A stretch of DNA of 64,000 bases, taken from Pyropia yezoensis (lineage: Eukaryota > Rhodophyta > Bangiophyceae > Bangiales > Bangiaceae). Positions 21,301 through 30,729 of this stretch are shown piece after piece. The notes under the pieces are model-generated. The model was not told the origin of the DNA and made no database searches. It worked only from the letters and a program-made list of their open reading frames with translations. The stretch is from assembly GCA_009829735.1 (NCBI GenBank), contig CM020618.1, forward strand, positions 2,106,882-2,170,881, written 5' to 3'. Positions within the stretch are counted from its first letter, which is position 1, and every line of letters starts with the position of its first letter. The position numbers and the translations under genes are program-made.

Positions 21301-21609
21301 AAGGGGGGCGGCGCCCGGAGGGGCAGCCAGCTGGACGTTAGCTCCAGCTTCACCGCGGCCGCCGCGTCGGGCGACGCTGCCGCCGACGGCGACCAGGGCC
21401 ACGCGGTGGTGGGCCCCCGCTACGCGTCCTTTGCCGTCACAACTGACAGTGGCCACCGGTCGGCAACAAGGCGGCAGCACGTTGGCTCCGCGTCGGCGCT
21501 GGGGGTGTCCTCTTCGCGCGAGACAACCACCATCATCTCCAGCGCCGACGACCCAGACGACGTGGAGGCAGTGGCGCCCGTCTCGACCAACTTCCGCAGC
21601 AGCTTTTGA
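18392..21609 (+). CDS. AMT1-type ammonium transporter, 4 exons
   Basis: Ammonium channel/transporter of the Amt/Rh family in the plasma membrane. Exons are 18392-18586 (CAG|GTACGT), 19303-about 19477 (least certain donor, GCGG|GTGCTG), 19761-20191 (CAG|GTATGT) and 20521-21609, giving about 629 aa. Acceptors are GGGCAG, CCGCAG and CTGCAG. The start ATNSMFLLFAGALIFQMQ|LGFALL is the usual AMT1 TM1-TM2 region. The family signature is DLAGSGVVHVTGGAAALI near residue 219, holding the first pore histidine; the second lies in SLHLGAGIGGLLLTGF near 384. The conserved C-terminal regulatory motif is present (YSEEEQLMGADEAIHGGAAYNF in pieces, about 462-483). It is followed by a Ser/Thr/Ala-rich tail of about 145 residues, longer than in most AMT1 proteins. 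Intron 2 is about 283 bp and intron 3 is 329 bp. Confidence 0.88.
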
Positions 21610-22249
21610 GACACCGACTCCCCACTTCCCCCGGGGGGGGGGGGTGGAATGGGCGCACGTGGCCAACCAACCCACCTTTCTTCTTGTCTTATGTAGTCTC
21701 AATTGTCATCGGCTTGTGGGTCTCAATGGCAAAGGCGGGGAAGGAGGGACGACATGCGGGCTTCGTCCCCGCTGCACGCGCCGCGTACACCATGTTTGCG
21801 GTGGGCCACCGCGATAGCACGGCGCCCGCACGCCCGCTTACCCTCACGGCGCATCGCTGCTGTCCTTCCATGCCCGCGGGCGGCTGGCGCGCTCCCCCAT
21901 CTCGCACGACGCGGCGGGACGGGCGTGCGAGCGGGCGGAACGGGCGACCCCCCGCGGCGCCCGCCCACCACCCCCCAGTGGCAGGCCCTCCCAAAAAACA
22001 ACAACAGGGCAGACCAAGGCGGTCTCAGAGGAAACCCCGCGTCCCTCCCCCCCTCCCCTTCGCACGAGCAAACCGCCGCTTACAACAGGCACGGTACAGC
22101 CAGGGACGGCCCCCCCCGCTCGGGAAGGAAAAGAGAGGGCAAAGTGTAGTTGGGGGGAAACGCGCCGGCGCACGAGCCGCTGCAGCCGGGGGTCGTGAGC
22201 CCACTGTAGGGCAGAGGGTGCGGAGAGGAAGTGCGACGTGATCACCACG
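21610..22249. other. Spacer between convergent AMT and bZIP-like genes
   Basis: 640 bp holding the 3' untranslated regions of both genes. No motif recognised. Confidence 0.5.
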
Positions 22250-24544
22250 TCAGGCGTGCCCACCCCACCCCCGCGTTGTTGCGGGAGGGGGGGCAGCGAC
22301 TGTCTGTGGCGGCGGTGGCCGCGCCGGAAGCAGGGGCACAGCCGTCGGCATCGTCGGCAATGCTGCCATCCCCACACCGCTCGTAGTGATGCCGTTGGTG
22401 GTAGCGGTGGCGGCGACACTGGCGGTGGTGGTGGTGGTGGTGGTGGTGGCGGTGGTGGTGGTGGCAGTGGCGGTGGCAGCATCAGCGGCGGCAGCAGCGG
22501 CAGCCAGTCGCTGCTGCCGTCGCTTCTCGTTGGATCGTCGTGCCGACTCGCGGTTGCGGAGGACGCGCGCCCACGAGTCGCCGTTGCCGTCGACGCCCGG
22601 CGGAGGCATACTCCCCAGCCGCCTCCGCCGCACTCGCCAGGGCGGACACCCACCGCCGCCGCGGTCGCCACCAGTGTTGCGGCCACCGCCAGTGTCGCCG
22701 CCACAGCCGCCCCGGGTATCAACGCTGGGGGGGGCACCTCCGACGAAGGGCGGCGGCAAAGGCAGTGGTAAATGCGGCAGGAACGGCGGCGCCGGCAGCG
22801 GCAACGGCGGCGTTGCGGCCGGCGCGGTCGCCGTCTGCCCAGTAGACGCTGCTTGAATGGCCGCCTCGGCGGCGGCGGCAATCGCAAAGTCCAGTCCCGC
22901 CGCGTCGACTGCAGGGGCAATCGCCACCGCCTTGGCGGTCGGCGGCGGCGGACGCGCCGTGGCGCACCGCGGCCGCCGCCGGCGCTTGTAGCCATTGTCG
23001 CCATGGTCATCCGTGACGCCGCCGACGCCGCCACCGCCGTTGCCGCTGCCGCTGCCGCTGCGACTGCCGCTGCCGCTGCCGCGGCTTCCGCCCTCGTCGC
23101 AAGAAACGGCGGTGCAAACGCCGCCCCCCAACGGGACAACCGCAGCAAAAGCGCCCGGCGCAATGGGCACTAGCCGGCGGCGACAGGCGGAAGACCCCCC
23201 CCCCTCACGCCCCCCCGCGGCCAAAGCCCCCAGCGGCCGCGTCGACGGCACCGCCAGCGGCACCAGCTGCAACGCCAGCGTCCGCAGCCGCACCGACGCA
23301 TAGACGCTGCAGCGACTAGTGGTAACGGTGTAGGGCAGCGGCTGCGGCGGCGGTGGGGTGACCAATGCCCCGCCAGCGGTGGTCAGCGGCGGCGGCGACG
23401 GTTCCGCCATGTCCACCAGCGCCCCAATGTGCTGACCGTCGGCACAAAGCGTCAAGAGCTGCGCTTCAATGGCGGCCGCATCGGCGGCCGCCCCCGCCGA
23501 ACTGGGCGTGACCGTTGAGGAGAAGGGGGGAGGGGGCGGCGAGGCTGCCGCCCCCACCACGCCACCCGCGGCGGCGGAGGCGGCGTGCGGGGAGCCCCCC
23601 TCTGGGATAGTGTGGAGGACGCCCAGCTTGTGCAACACCAGCGCTGCCGCCTCCCCCGCCGCCCGCGGTCGGCGGATGACGAGGAATTCAAACTCGATCG
23701 ACGGCCCGTCATTAACGACACCGCCACCGTCGCCGCCCCCGACGTTGCCATCATCGCTACCGCGCTTGGCCACCGACCGCGCAAGTTCAATCAGCACGTG
23801 GGTCCCCCCCCCAAGCTCGGTGGAAGTCATCATCCTCCGGCCCGCCCCCGCAAGCACTCCACGCTGCACAATTGACACGCAGCTGGGCAGACCCGGGCCC
23901 ACCGCGTCCATGCGGTTGGCCCCCCAGTCGCTTACCATGGCGCCCAGCAGAGCGCCACTACCGGCCACCACTGCGTGGGGCAGAAACAGCGTCACGCCAG
24001 CTAGGACAAGGAACGGCACCCCGCTGGCGGTGGTCGTCATGACCCGCTCCCGACAGACCGCCGCTGCAAACGTCGAGGGCGAAAAGGGGCCCAGTGCGGG
24101 GGCCACACCGCCGCCGCCAACCCCCCCCCACCCCCCGCCGCACGCGCCAGCGCGCGTCGACGACGATGCCGGTGGGGCCGGCTCCCACAACGAACAGGGC
24201 AGGAGCCACGCGCGCTCCTCTGCGGGTAGCGAATCGAGACGGTCACGTAGGGGGTTGCCAGGCAACATGGCCACAGGGGGGGCGGGTGTCATGACGCGAG
24301 TCCAGCGGGCTAGCTCGGTCGCATCGGGGGAGAGGTCGGACGCGGGCGCCGCAGCGTCGGGGAGGCTACTGCCGCCAACGCCGGCGCCAACGCCGGCGCC
24401 GCCGCCAACGCCACCGCCAACGCCGCCGTCGACGCTGCCATCGATGCTACCGTCGACGCCGCTGCCAACGTAGTCGCCCGCGCTGCCGCTCGCGCTGCCG
24501 CCACCACCGGCAGGTGTGAGAGGCAAGTCCCAATTGGCGGCCAT
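22250..24544 (-). CDS. Large protein with bZIP-like basic region, putative transcription factor
   Basis: I start at the ATG at 24544 (764 aa), before MAANWDLPLTPAG; the frame is open to 24661 but the extra residues are Cys-rich and unlikely. Residues 1-100 are Gly/Ser/Asp repeats. Residues 100-400 look folded and include hydrophobic stretches such as GVPFLVLAGVTLFLPHAVVAG and FEFLVIRRPRAAGEAAALVL, in no family I know. The recognisable part is at about residues 657-680: WARVLRNRESARRSNEKRRQ, matching the bZIP basic-region pattern N-x7-R/K except that the residue eight after the first Asn is Asn instead of Arg/Lys. No leucine zipper follows; the chain goes straight into Ala and Thr runs and ends at 764. 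Either the protein binds DNA without a classical zipper, or it is a degenerate or mis-spliced bZIP. A single exon fits. Confidence 0.6.
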   Translation of the reverse strand: MAANWDLPLTPAGGGGSASGSAGDYVGSGVDGSIDGSVDGGVGGGVGGGAGVGAGVGGSSLPDAAAPASDLSPDATELARWTRVMTPAPPVAMLPGNPLRDRLDSLPAEERAWLLPCSLWEPAPPASSSTRAGACGGGWGGVGGGGVAPALGPFSPSTFAAAVCRERVMTTTASGVPFLVLAGVTLFLPHAVVAGSGALLGAMVSDWGANRMDAVGPGLPSCVSIVQRGVLAGAGRRMMTSTELGGGTHVLIELARSVAKRGSDDGNVGGGDGGGVVNDGPSIEFEFLVIRRPRAAGEAAALVLHKLGVLHTIPEGGSPHAASAAAGGVVGAAASPPPPPFSSTVTPSSAGAAADAAAIEAQLLTLCADGQHIGALVDMAEPSPPPLTTAGGALVTPPPPQPLPYTVTTSRCSVYASVRLRTLALQLVPLAVPSTRPLGALAAGGREGGGSSACRRRLVPIAPGAFAAVVPLGGGVCTAVSCDEGGSRGSGSGSRSGSGSGNGGGGVGGVTDDHGDNGYKRRRRPRCATARPPPPTAKAVAIAPAVDAAGLDFAIAAAAEAAIQAASTGQTATAPAATPPLPLPAPPFLPHLPLPLPPPFVGGAPPSVDTRGGCGGDTGGGRNTGGDRGGGGCPPWRVRRRRLGSMPPPGVDGNGDSWARVLRNRESARRSNEKRRQQRLAAAAAAADAATATATTTTATTTTTTTTASVAATATTNGITTSGVGMAALPTMPTAVPLLPARPPPPQTVAAPPPATTRGWGGHA

Positions 24545-24714
24545 AGAAAAAGAGGCGATGGGCGCAGCCGTGGCAGACCAGTTGCAGTGGCCACTGCGGG
24601 GAGGACGGCCAATACAACAATGACAACAACAACAAACGGCAGCCGCCCCAAATACAGACACGTCGGCGGCCTCAGAGCAAGAACTGCGTACGGCGTCCGT
24701 GCGGCAACAGTGGT

Positions 24715-24729
24715 GACGTACAGTACGTC
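24715..24729. promoter_or_regulatory. Palindrome with two ACGT cores upstream of the bZIP-like gene
   Basis: GACGTACAGTACGTC is a perfect palindrome around a central A, 171 bp upstream of the ATG at 24544. ACGT is the core recognised by plant bZIP proteins. Autoregulation is an inference only. Confidence 0.3.
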
Positions 24730-25997
24730 TCGTGGCAGTGGCGAGCGCCTCTGGGCGGCAGCGGCAGAGTCAGGGCGGCAGTAGTAGGAGCAGTGGCGTC
24801 GGGACGCAGACCGCCAGAGCGGCCACGGTAAGGACGACCACCATGCGCACGAGGGCACACTCACCTACAGGTTACCCACCGCGAGGGGGGGGCGACGGTG
24901 CGGCATCTCACCGGCACAGGGATCATTCCGGTGGCCATGATGGTAGCAGCTGGGGTGTGGGCGGGGGTTGCGGCAGAGGGTGGCTGACGGCCCTCAGAGG
25001 GACGACGCCACCGCCGTGGCTGATTGGCTGTTGCCATCACATTAGAGGGGGCGGTCCCGGTGGGGCAGAAGGACTGACCCAACGCACTCCCACCACACGC
25101 TTCCATACCCAACGACGGGAGATTTTGATGGTATGTATCCTGATCCGCCGCCCCCGGTGGTGGGTATCTCGCCACAGTCTGGCTTGCGCGCCTTGTCACC
25201 TGTCAATTTCTTTCACTTGCCATTCAGAAGCCATGGGAGGGGGGGGGGGAGAGGGTGGCAGATGAGGGGCGGTGAGCGGCAGGGGGGGGGGCCACCCCTG
25301 AGAAAGCCAAGGCCCACAGCTCATCCACGTGCGGCGCAGCTGCTGCTCAGGGCCAGTGGCCACAGCCACTGGCAGGCAGGCCAGCAGGCCGCCATCTGCG
25401 GCCGGGGGGATATATATGTACGCTCGCGTGTGCCGTCGCGCGCGAGGGCTCTCGTCCTCGCCGACGCGCCCCTCCCCCCCTTTTCTGGCCCGTCTGACAA
25501 GGGGGATACGCCGGGTCTGCTCCGTCGCGCACCCCTGCCCCCTCTCTTTCCCCCTTCGGCGTGCACGCTGCGGGGGGGTTCGCGGTGGGGGGCACGTGCG
25601 CGCGCGCCGTACGCCTGCCGTGGCCGCCGCCCCCGCGCCGGCCGGCGGCCACCCCCCCCCCCACCAGCACGCGCACTGGTGGGGAGCACCGACAGCGCGC
25701 GCTGTGCCCGGCCAGCTGGCGCGCGGCCCGTTGCGCAGACGCTTACGGCCGGCCCGGTGGCGCGGCGCTGTCCCACCGTTGTCGCCACGGTGTGGGGGCC
25801 GGGGGAAGCGCCGGCCGTGGGGCGTCAAGGGACGTCCGACCTCTCCCGCCGCCGCTGTGGCGGCGTACCCCTCCCACCGCTGTTCCCCTCCCACATGCGA
25901 TTCCACCTCCCTTTACTCCCCCGCCCCCCCTTTTGCTGTTGCATCCCCCCCCCCCGTCTTGCATCCCTGTGCCCCGGTCGGTGTTGCGGGGCGTGCC
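24730..25997. other. Divergent spacer between bZIP-like and sigma factor genes
   Basis: Contains the presumed promoters of both genes. In the sigma frame the sequence is open from 25329, so a longer N-terminus cannot be excluded, but that stretch is Arg/Pro low-complexity and lies around a TATA-like box. Confidence 0.45.
25411..25418 (+). promoter_or_regulatory. TATA-like box upstream of the sigma factor gene
   Basis: TATATATG within GGGGGATATATATGTACG is the only AT-rich motif in this part of the spacer. It lies 580 bp before the chosen ATG, which implies a long leader. Confidence 0.35.
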
Positions 25998-28586
25998 ATG
26001 AGAGCGGCCATTCCTACCGCCACGGCCGCTACTGCGTCGACGACTGGCGGCGGCGGCGACGGCGGCTGTGGTGGTGGTGGTAGCAAGCCCCTCTTCCCCC
26101 GTCTCTGTGTTTCTCTCTCCCCGCCTTCCTGCCCCCCACTTTCCCCCACGGGCTTTGTCCCACCGCCGCCGCTGCGGCCCGCACGGCGGCGGCCATCGCG
26201 TCGCCGCCCGACGGTGGCAGTGCGGGGGGCGGGGGGGGGGGCGGGCGGGCGCCCATCGCCGCCTTCGCCATCCACTCCGCGGCGGCGGCTGCCGGCGGCG
26301 CGCGCCGCCGCCGCTGCGGCATCGCAACAGCCATGGCCTGTGCCGGTGCCGGTGCCGTCTTCGCTCCCGGGCGCGTCGCCGGCACGCCGGCGGTCGACCG
26401 TGCCGTCGCGGCCCCCACCGACGGCAACGACAACATGGCCGTCGCCCTCGTCGTCGATGGCGGTGGGGACCGACGATTCGGGGGCAGGGGCGGAGGCTGC
26501 GGCGGCAGCGGCGCGGCCGCCGACGCGGCGACGTGGACGCCCGCGGTTGGTCGATGGAGGAGGGACGGCCGGTGGGGTGGGGGATGCGCCTGCCGTCCAG
26601 GCATCGCACCGCCGCACCAGGCCGCCTTCGACGGGCGTCACTGCCGCTATGGCCGACGGGCCAACCATCTTGCCGGTGGTGGCTGGGCGGCGCGGGCCGG
26701 ACGGTGACGGCATGACAGTTGCTTCGCCGCCGCCACTGTCGGTGTCCACGCCGCAGCTGTCGAGCACGGCTCCATCATGTCTTCCCTCACCGCCGCCGCG
26801 ACCGCTGTCTCTGTCGTCGTCGTCGTCGCTGACTCCGCCCACCGGGACCGGGCGTGCCCGCGGTGGTGGCGGCGGCGGCGGCAGCGGAGGTGGTGGCCCG
26901 GGGGGCGTTGACCGAGGCCCGCCGGGGACTCCTAATGGCGGTGGCGATGGCCTGCCGCCGCCTGGTGGTGGACCCCGCCGCCTGGGCGTGTCGCCCGCCC
27001 CACCTCGTCGGCGGCAAGCACCGCCGAACCGGCCGACGGCGACGGCTGCGGGCGGCGGTCGTGGCGCAGCCGCCCGACAGTCGGGGCTCGAGGGCGACGG
27101 CGGTGAGCGGCGGCGCTACCTCGCCCAGCTACACCTGCTGAGGCTGCCGGCGTCGGACCAACTGGTTCTGGCCGACCTGGTGCGCCGCCTGCCGTGCGTG
27201 GGGACGGGGCTGGCTGATGCCCTCGGTTGGGCCGCTGCGGGCGTGACCGTTCCAGCGGTGAGCAAGGGGGGGGAGCCCGTGCGGTGGCTCTGCCCAGAGG
27301 GAGTCACCGTGGAGGTGAGACCCCCACGGTGTGCTGCCGCCGCCGCCACCGAGGACCCGCCCGCCGACACAGACGGCACGGGCGCGAGAACGGCCGACCA
27401 TGACAGGCTCTCCCCCTCCGATCATGGCGCTGCACCACCCCCCTCCTCTACCGACTTAGCGTCTTGCCTCGCCGCCGCCCTCCACCGCCAGTACACGGCT
27501 GCCCAGCTGTGCATTGCCGCCCGCGACCGGTTGGTGGTGGCCAACCTCCTTCTCGTCGAGCGGGTGGTGGCGCAGGTGGTCTCCCACTATGGCGCCACCC
27601 CCGATTCAGCCGGCGGCGGCGCCGTCCCGCCCGCCGACCTTTCGCAAGAGGGTGCCCTCGCTCTGGTGCGCGCAACAGCGTCCTTTGACCCCGATCGTGG
27701 GGTGCCGTTTGTGCATTATGCCGGCCTGGTTGTCCGCGCAGGGGTGGTGAGGTCGGTGGAAAACCACGGTCGTTTAGTTCGTCTGCCGGTGCTTTTGCTG
27801 CAGCGGGTACTCCGCGTGCAGCGACGGTACAGGGAGGTGGAGGTGGCTCTGGCAGCGGGGGGAGAGGGGCTGTTGGACGAGGGTGCCGCGGCGGGCACCG
27901 GCATTCCCCCTGCCGAGCGGGTGAAAGTTGAGGAGCTATCCCCGGCGACCGCCGCGGCAGTAACCGCGTCTGTGCTGGGCATCCCGCGGACCGAGGTGGA
28001 GCGCCTGGCCCTGCTTGCGCAGGCGGGCACTAGCCTCGATGCTAGTTTTTCTTCTGGTGGCGGCTGCGGGGGGTGGGGCGAGGGTGGCGGCGGCGGCGTC
28101 GTGCCGTCGGGCAGCGATGACGGCGGATGCCTCCTGGACGGTCTGGAGAGCCGGGCGCCGCTCCCCGAGCAGGCCGCCGCCGACGCGGAAGCCGCGTGTA
28201 CGGTCCGCGCGGTAATGGAGCGGCTGCTCGACGCGGACGAGCGAGCGGTGATGACCCGGCTGTACGGCCTGTGCCTTGGCGGGGAGGGGTCAGCGGGGAC
28301 ACCCACTGCGGGTGCCCTCACGGTCGCTATGGGCGGGCGCGACACTGACAGCAGCAGCTGCAGCGAATGCCGCGGCGGTGACAGGACCGGCGGCGCGGCA
28401 GGGGCACGCGCTTCTTCGGCGGCTGGGCAGGGGGTGGCGATGCCGCTTGCGTGCGTGGACGTACAGACCAAGGCGGAAATTGGGCGCAACTTTGGGTGGA
28501 GCCGCTCCCACGTGAGGACGGTGGAGCAGCGGGCGCTGTCCAAGATGCGACACTCGGAGCTGCGCGGTTACCGCAATGTGTACTGA
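25998..28586 (+). CDS. Nuclear-encoded plastid RNA polymerase sigma-70 factor
   Basis: Sigma factors give promoter specificity to the bacterial-type plastid RNA polymerase. Residue numbers follow the ATG at 25998 (862 aa). The first 490 residues are Pro/Ser/Gly/Arg-rich and probably include a transit peptide, though I cannot define its end. Region 2 starts near 495 with AARDRLVVANLLLVERVVAQVV, then DLSQEGALALVRATASFDP and RGVPFVHYAGLVVRAGVVRS, with the promoter-reading segment VENHGRLVRLPV at about 584-597. Region 3 follows with REVEVALA and PPAERVKVEEL. A Gly/Ser-rich insertion separates it from region 4, which starts at VMERLLDADERAVMTRLYGL (about 737) and continues after another low-complexity insertion (about 765-820). 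It ends with the helix-turn-helix AEIGRNFGWSRSHVRTVEQR, ALSKMRH at 827-862. The gene is intronless in this model. The two loops inside regions 3-4 are unusually long. Confidence 0.85.
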   Translation: MRAAIPTATAATASTTGGGGDGGCGGGGSKPLFPRLCVSLSPPSCPPLSPTGFVPPPPLRPARRRPSRRRPTVAVRGAGGGAGGRPSPPSPSTPRRRLPAARAAAAAASQQPWPVPVPVPSSLPGASPARRRSTVPSRPPPTATTTWPSPSSSMAVGTDDSGAGAEAAAAAARPPTRRRGRPRLVDGGGTAGGVGDAPAVQASHRRTRPPSTGVTAAMADGPTILPVVAGRRGPDGDGMTVASPPPLSVSTPQLSSTAPSCLPSPPPRPLSLSSSSSLTPPTGTGRARGGGGGGGSGGGGPGGVDRGPPGTPNGGGDGLPPPGGGPRRLGVSPAPPRRRQAPPNRPTATAAGGGRGAAARQSGLEGDGGERRRYLAQLHLLRLPASDQLVLADLVRRLPCVGTGLADALGWAAAGVTVPAVSKGGEPVRWLCPEGVTVEVRPPRCAAAAATEDPPADTDGTGARTADHDRLSPSDHGAAPPPSSTDLASCLAAALHRQYTAAQLCIAARDRLVVANLLLVERVVAQVVSHYGATPDSAGGGAVPPADLSQEGALALVRATASFDPDRGVPFVHYAGLVVRAGVVRSVENHGRLVRLPVLLLQRVLRVQRRYREVEVALAAGGEGLLDEGAAAGTGIPPAERVKVEELSPATAAAVTASVLGIPRTEVERLALLAQAGTSLDASFSSGGGCGGWGEGGGGGVVPSGSDDGGCLLDGLESRAPLPEQAAADAEAACTVRAVMERLLDADERAVMTRLYGLCLGGEGSAGTPTAGALTVAMGGRDTDSSSCSECRGGDRTGGAAGARASSAAGQGVAMPLACVDVQTKAEIGRNFGWSRSHVRTVEQRALSKMRHSELRGYRNVY

Positions 28587-29118
28587 GTGGGGGGTCCGAT
28601 CACGGCGTGGTGGACCGGTGTGGGGGGTGCAGGGGTGGGGAGCTCGGAAGTGTAGCGTAGTGCAGGTTTTGCATTGAGCGTTTCCGCACGACTGGGTGCT
28701 CGCATCTCGTATTTACCTGGACGTGGTCGTGCGGGGAGGGCGCCGCGCGCCATGCGCGCACCCGTGCCACAGCGGGGGGGGGTACCCGAGGGACTCGTGG
28801 CAACAGCGGCGCTAACGGCGACGTCGGCCCATTTGCATTTCTCCCCCCCTCTGCCTCTCCCCCTCTCAACCACGGGTATTTGCATCAGGCGTGAGGGTAA
28901 AAGGCGCACTGCCCTTGGAGACAGCCCCAATCGCCTACCAGTTCTTCCGCTCCGCCCACCCACCGCGCGACACCGCTGTATCGGCAGCAGGCGTGGGCGG
29001 TCGCGGGTGCCTCCCGGCAGAGGGATAGACAGAGCGCCGCTTCTCGACAGAGCGTGCGGGGTACATTCTTCCCAGCGATCCCCTGAAGACTGCTTCCCAG
29101 TAATCCTGCACCCCTCGC
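28587..29118. other. Downstream region of the sigma factor gene
   Basis: No gene recognised. Ordinary GC-rich sequence with no domain-bearing frame. Confidence 0.5.
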
Positions 29119-29248
29119 CAGAGTGAAGCACAGACGATAGAGACAAGAAAAATGCGCTGTAAAAGAGGAGCTCATAGCGCATCTGATGGTGTTTGGCACG
29201 GGTATTTCTTTCCTGTCAGCCTGGCCTACTGATTGTGTCTCTCTTGCC
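29119..29248 (+). repeat. Dispersed repeat, copy 2
   Basis: Second copy of the repeat at 3364-3500 in the same orientation. The best-matching part runs from CAGAGTGAAGCAC to GGGTATT, after which similarity weakens and returns at TGTGTCTCTCTTGC. Confidence 0.7.
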
Positions 29249-29805
29249 GGTATGGTACGGACAGGGATGTGAGGAATCTACCCTCTTTCGGCCTGGGGGG
29301 ACTGGACACCCCAGGTTTGCGTCTGTGGGGGGGGTCCCCCCCGGTCCCCCCAGCATCAAGCGGTCCCCCCAGCTACTAAGGAAATTTAGGAAATATTAGA
29401 GTCAGCATAGTGGCTCCGCCAAGGTTTTATTGCATGAGCCTTCCTTCCTCCGCGTCAAAGGAAAATGCCATCTGAAGTCGTTCCAGTGCACTCCCCGACT
29501 CGACCCCATCTCCCGCCTCGTCGATGACGCCGGCGCGCCCGCGCTACCTTCCTCCGCACAGTCCTGCCCGCCGCCCTCCGCCCTGAGGTATAAAACTCGA
29601 TCCTCTCAGACACGTGTCAATATCCCTCGGGGGAAAGGGACAGGTAACACAGAAAGGGGAACTACGAGAGTGGTATGCCTGTTGCCTCACGTGCCTGCTC
29701 GCAGAGCAAACAGATACGCACGGTAGTGCACACGGGGAAGAGGAAAGCAAACGCGCAGTTGTCTTTTTCCTGAGGGCGCGGGCCAAGGGCGCCTCGCTGT
29801 CCCTC
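29249..29805. other. Spacer with an orphan TATAAAA
   Basis: Contains a C/G-rich hairpin-like stretch (GGGGGGGTCCCCCC at about 29331-29345) and a good TATAAAA at 29589-29595 with no recognisable gene downstream before the transposon at 29809. The box may belong to an unrecognised RNA gene or an old mobile element. Confidence 0.4.
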
Positions 29806-30423
29806 TTAGAGCATGTCTATCGGTGAGACCCAAAACCCATATTTTATGGGTTTATAGCTCAGCGCATGTCTATCGGTGCACCTAAAACCCATAAAAAGTA
29901 GCTCTGAGCTATTCGCTGAGCCAAATCGGGCCTCGGATAGCTCAGAGGATAGCTCAGAGCTATCCTGCAGAGAAGAATAGCCAAGCCAATCACGTGCCAG
30001 CATCTCAAGAATGAGCGGCCGTGACACGATTCCTGCTAGTAAGTTCAGGGTCAGGGACACAATTGCTGCGAGAATGTCCCACACAGCTCTTACAGTTGCC
30101 ACACTTGCCTGCCGTTCGCCTTCGTCCAGCCCGTGGCACTCGGTGCGTTCGTCGGTGATGCGAGCATCAACGTCCCCCCTTCCCACACCAGCGAAAACGT
30201 TCACACTCCTGCCGTGATGGCATCGTCGCCGGAGAGCCCTAATCCCCCTGACGCGGCTGATCCTGTTCCTGCACCTTCCTGCTGACCCTACCAGTCGCCC
30301 CCGCCAAGTAGCAGGCACCGACGTGACTGCAGCTCCGCTGGCCGTTGCCGCTGCTACGCACACTTCGACCGCAGCATCCTGCTCTTCATCGTCACTCAGG
30401 AGGTGCTCAAGTAGCTCGTCCAT
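29806..30423 (-). pseudogene. Remnant of a Harbinger-type gene inside the 915-bp element
   Basis: The minus frame from the ATG at 30423 starts MDELLEHLLSDDEEQDA, followed by GRLVGSAGRCRNRISRVRG. Harbinger transposases often begin with an acidic stretch and then a G-S-x-x-G-R-x-x-N-R-x-R segment, so this resembles their N-terminus. No DDE catalytic region is present and the frame runs into the terminal repeat, so it cannot be a full transposase. The reading is tentative. Confidence 0.4.
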
Positions 30424-30723
30424 TGCAAAAAAAAAAGGGGGCGGGTGGTAAAGCGTTGGTGGAGGAATGCGCGATGGTTCACGCACTGGTGAGACCGGTG
30501 GGGAGGACTGGAATGATCGCAGAGCAGCGTTTGTTGCATCGCCAGTCTCCTACCCTGTGGATTTAGGGAATGGACATCAACTCCGCTTCAACTATCTAAC
30601 ATTGCGGCACCCTTGTGGGCTGGAGAAGCCTATATGGCTCAGGACCGATAGACATGCTCTGAGCTATCGCCAAAAGAAATAGCTGGATGGGCATGGGTTT
30701 TAGCTCCGCCGATAGACATGCTC
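29809..30723. mobile_element. PIF/Harbinger-like DNA transposon, 915 bp, non-autonomous
   Basis: Perfect 15-bp terminal inverted repeats GAGCATGTCTATCGG (29809-29823) and CCGATAGACATGCTC (30709-30723) are flanked on both sides by TTA (29806-29808 and 30724-30726). A 3-bp TWA target duplication with GA/G-starting ends is the hallmark of PIF/Harbinger. Inner copies of the terminal motif occur at both ends (GCATGTCTATCGGTG at about 29864; CCGATAGACATGCTC at about 30646), so the subterminal regions are internally duplicated. The element keeps only a fragment of a minus-strand gene. Confidence 0.8.
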
Positions 30724-30729
30724 TTAACG

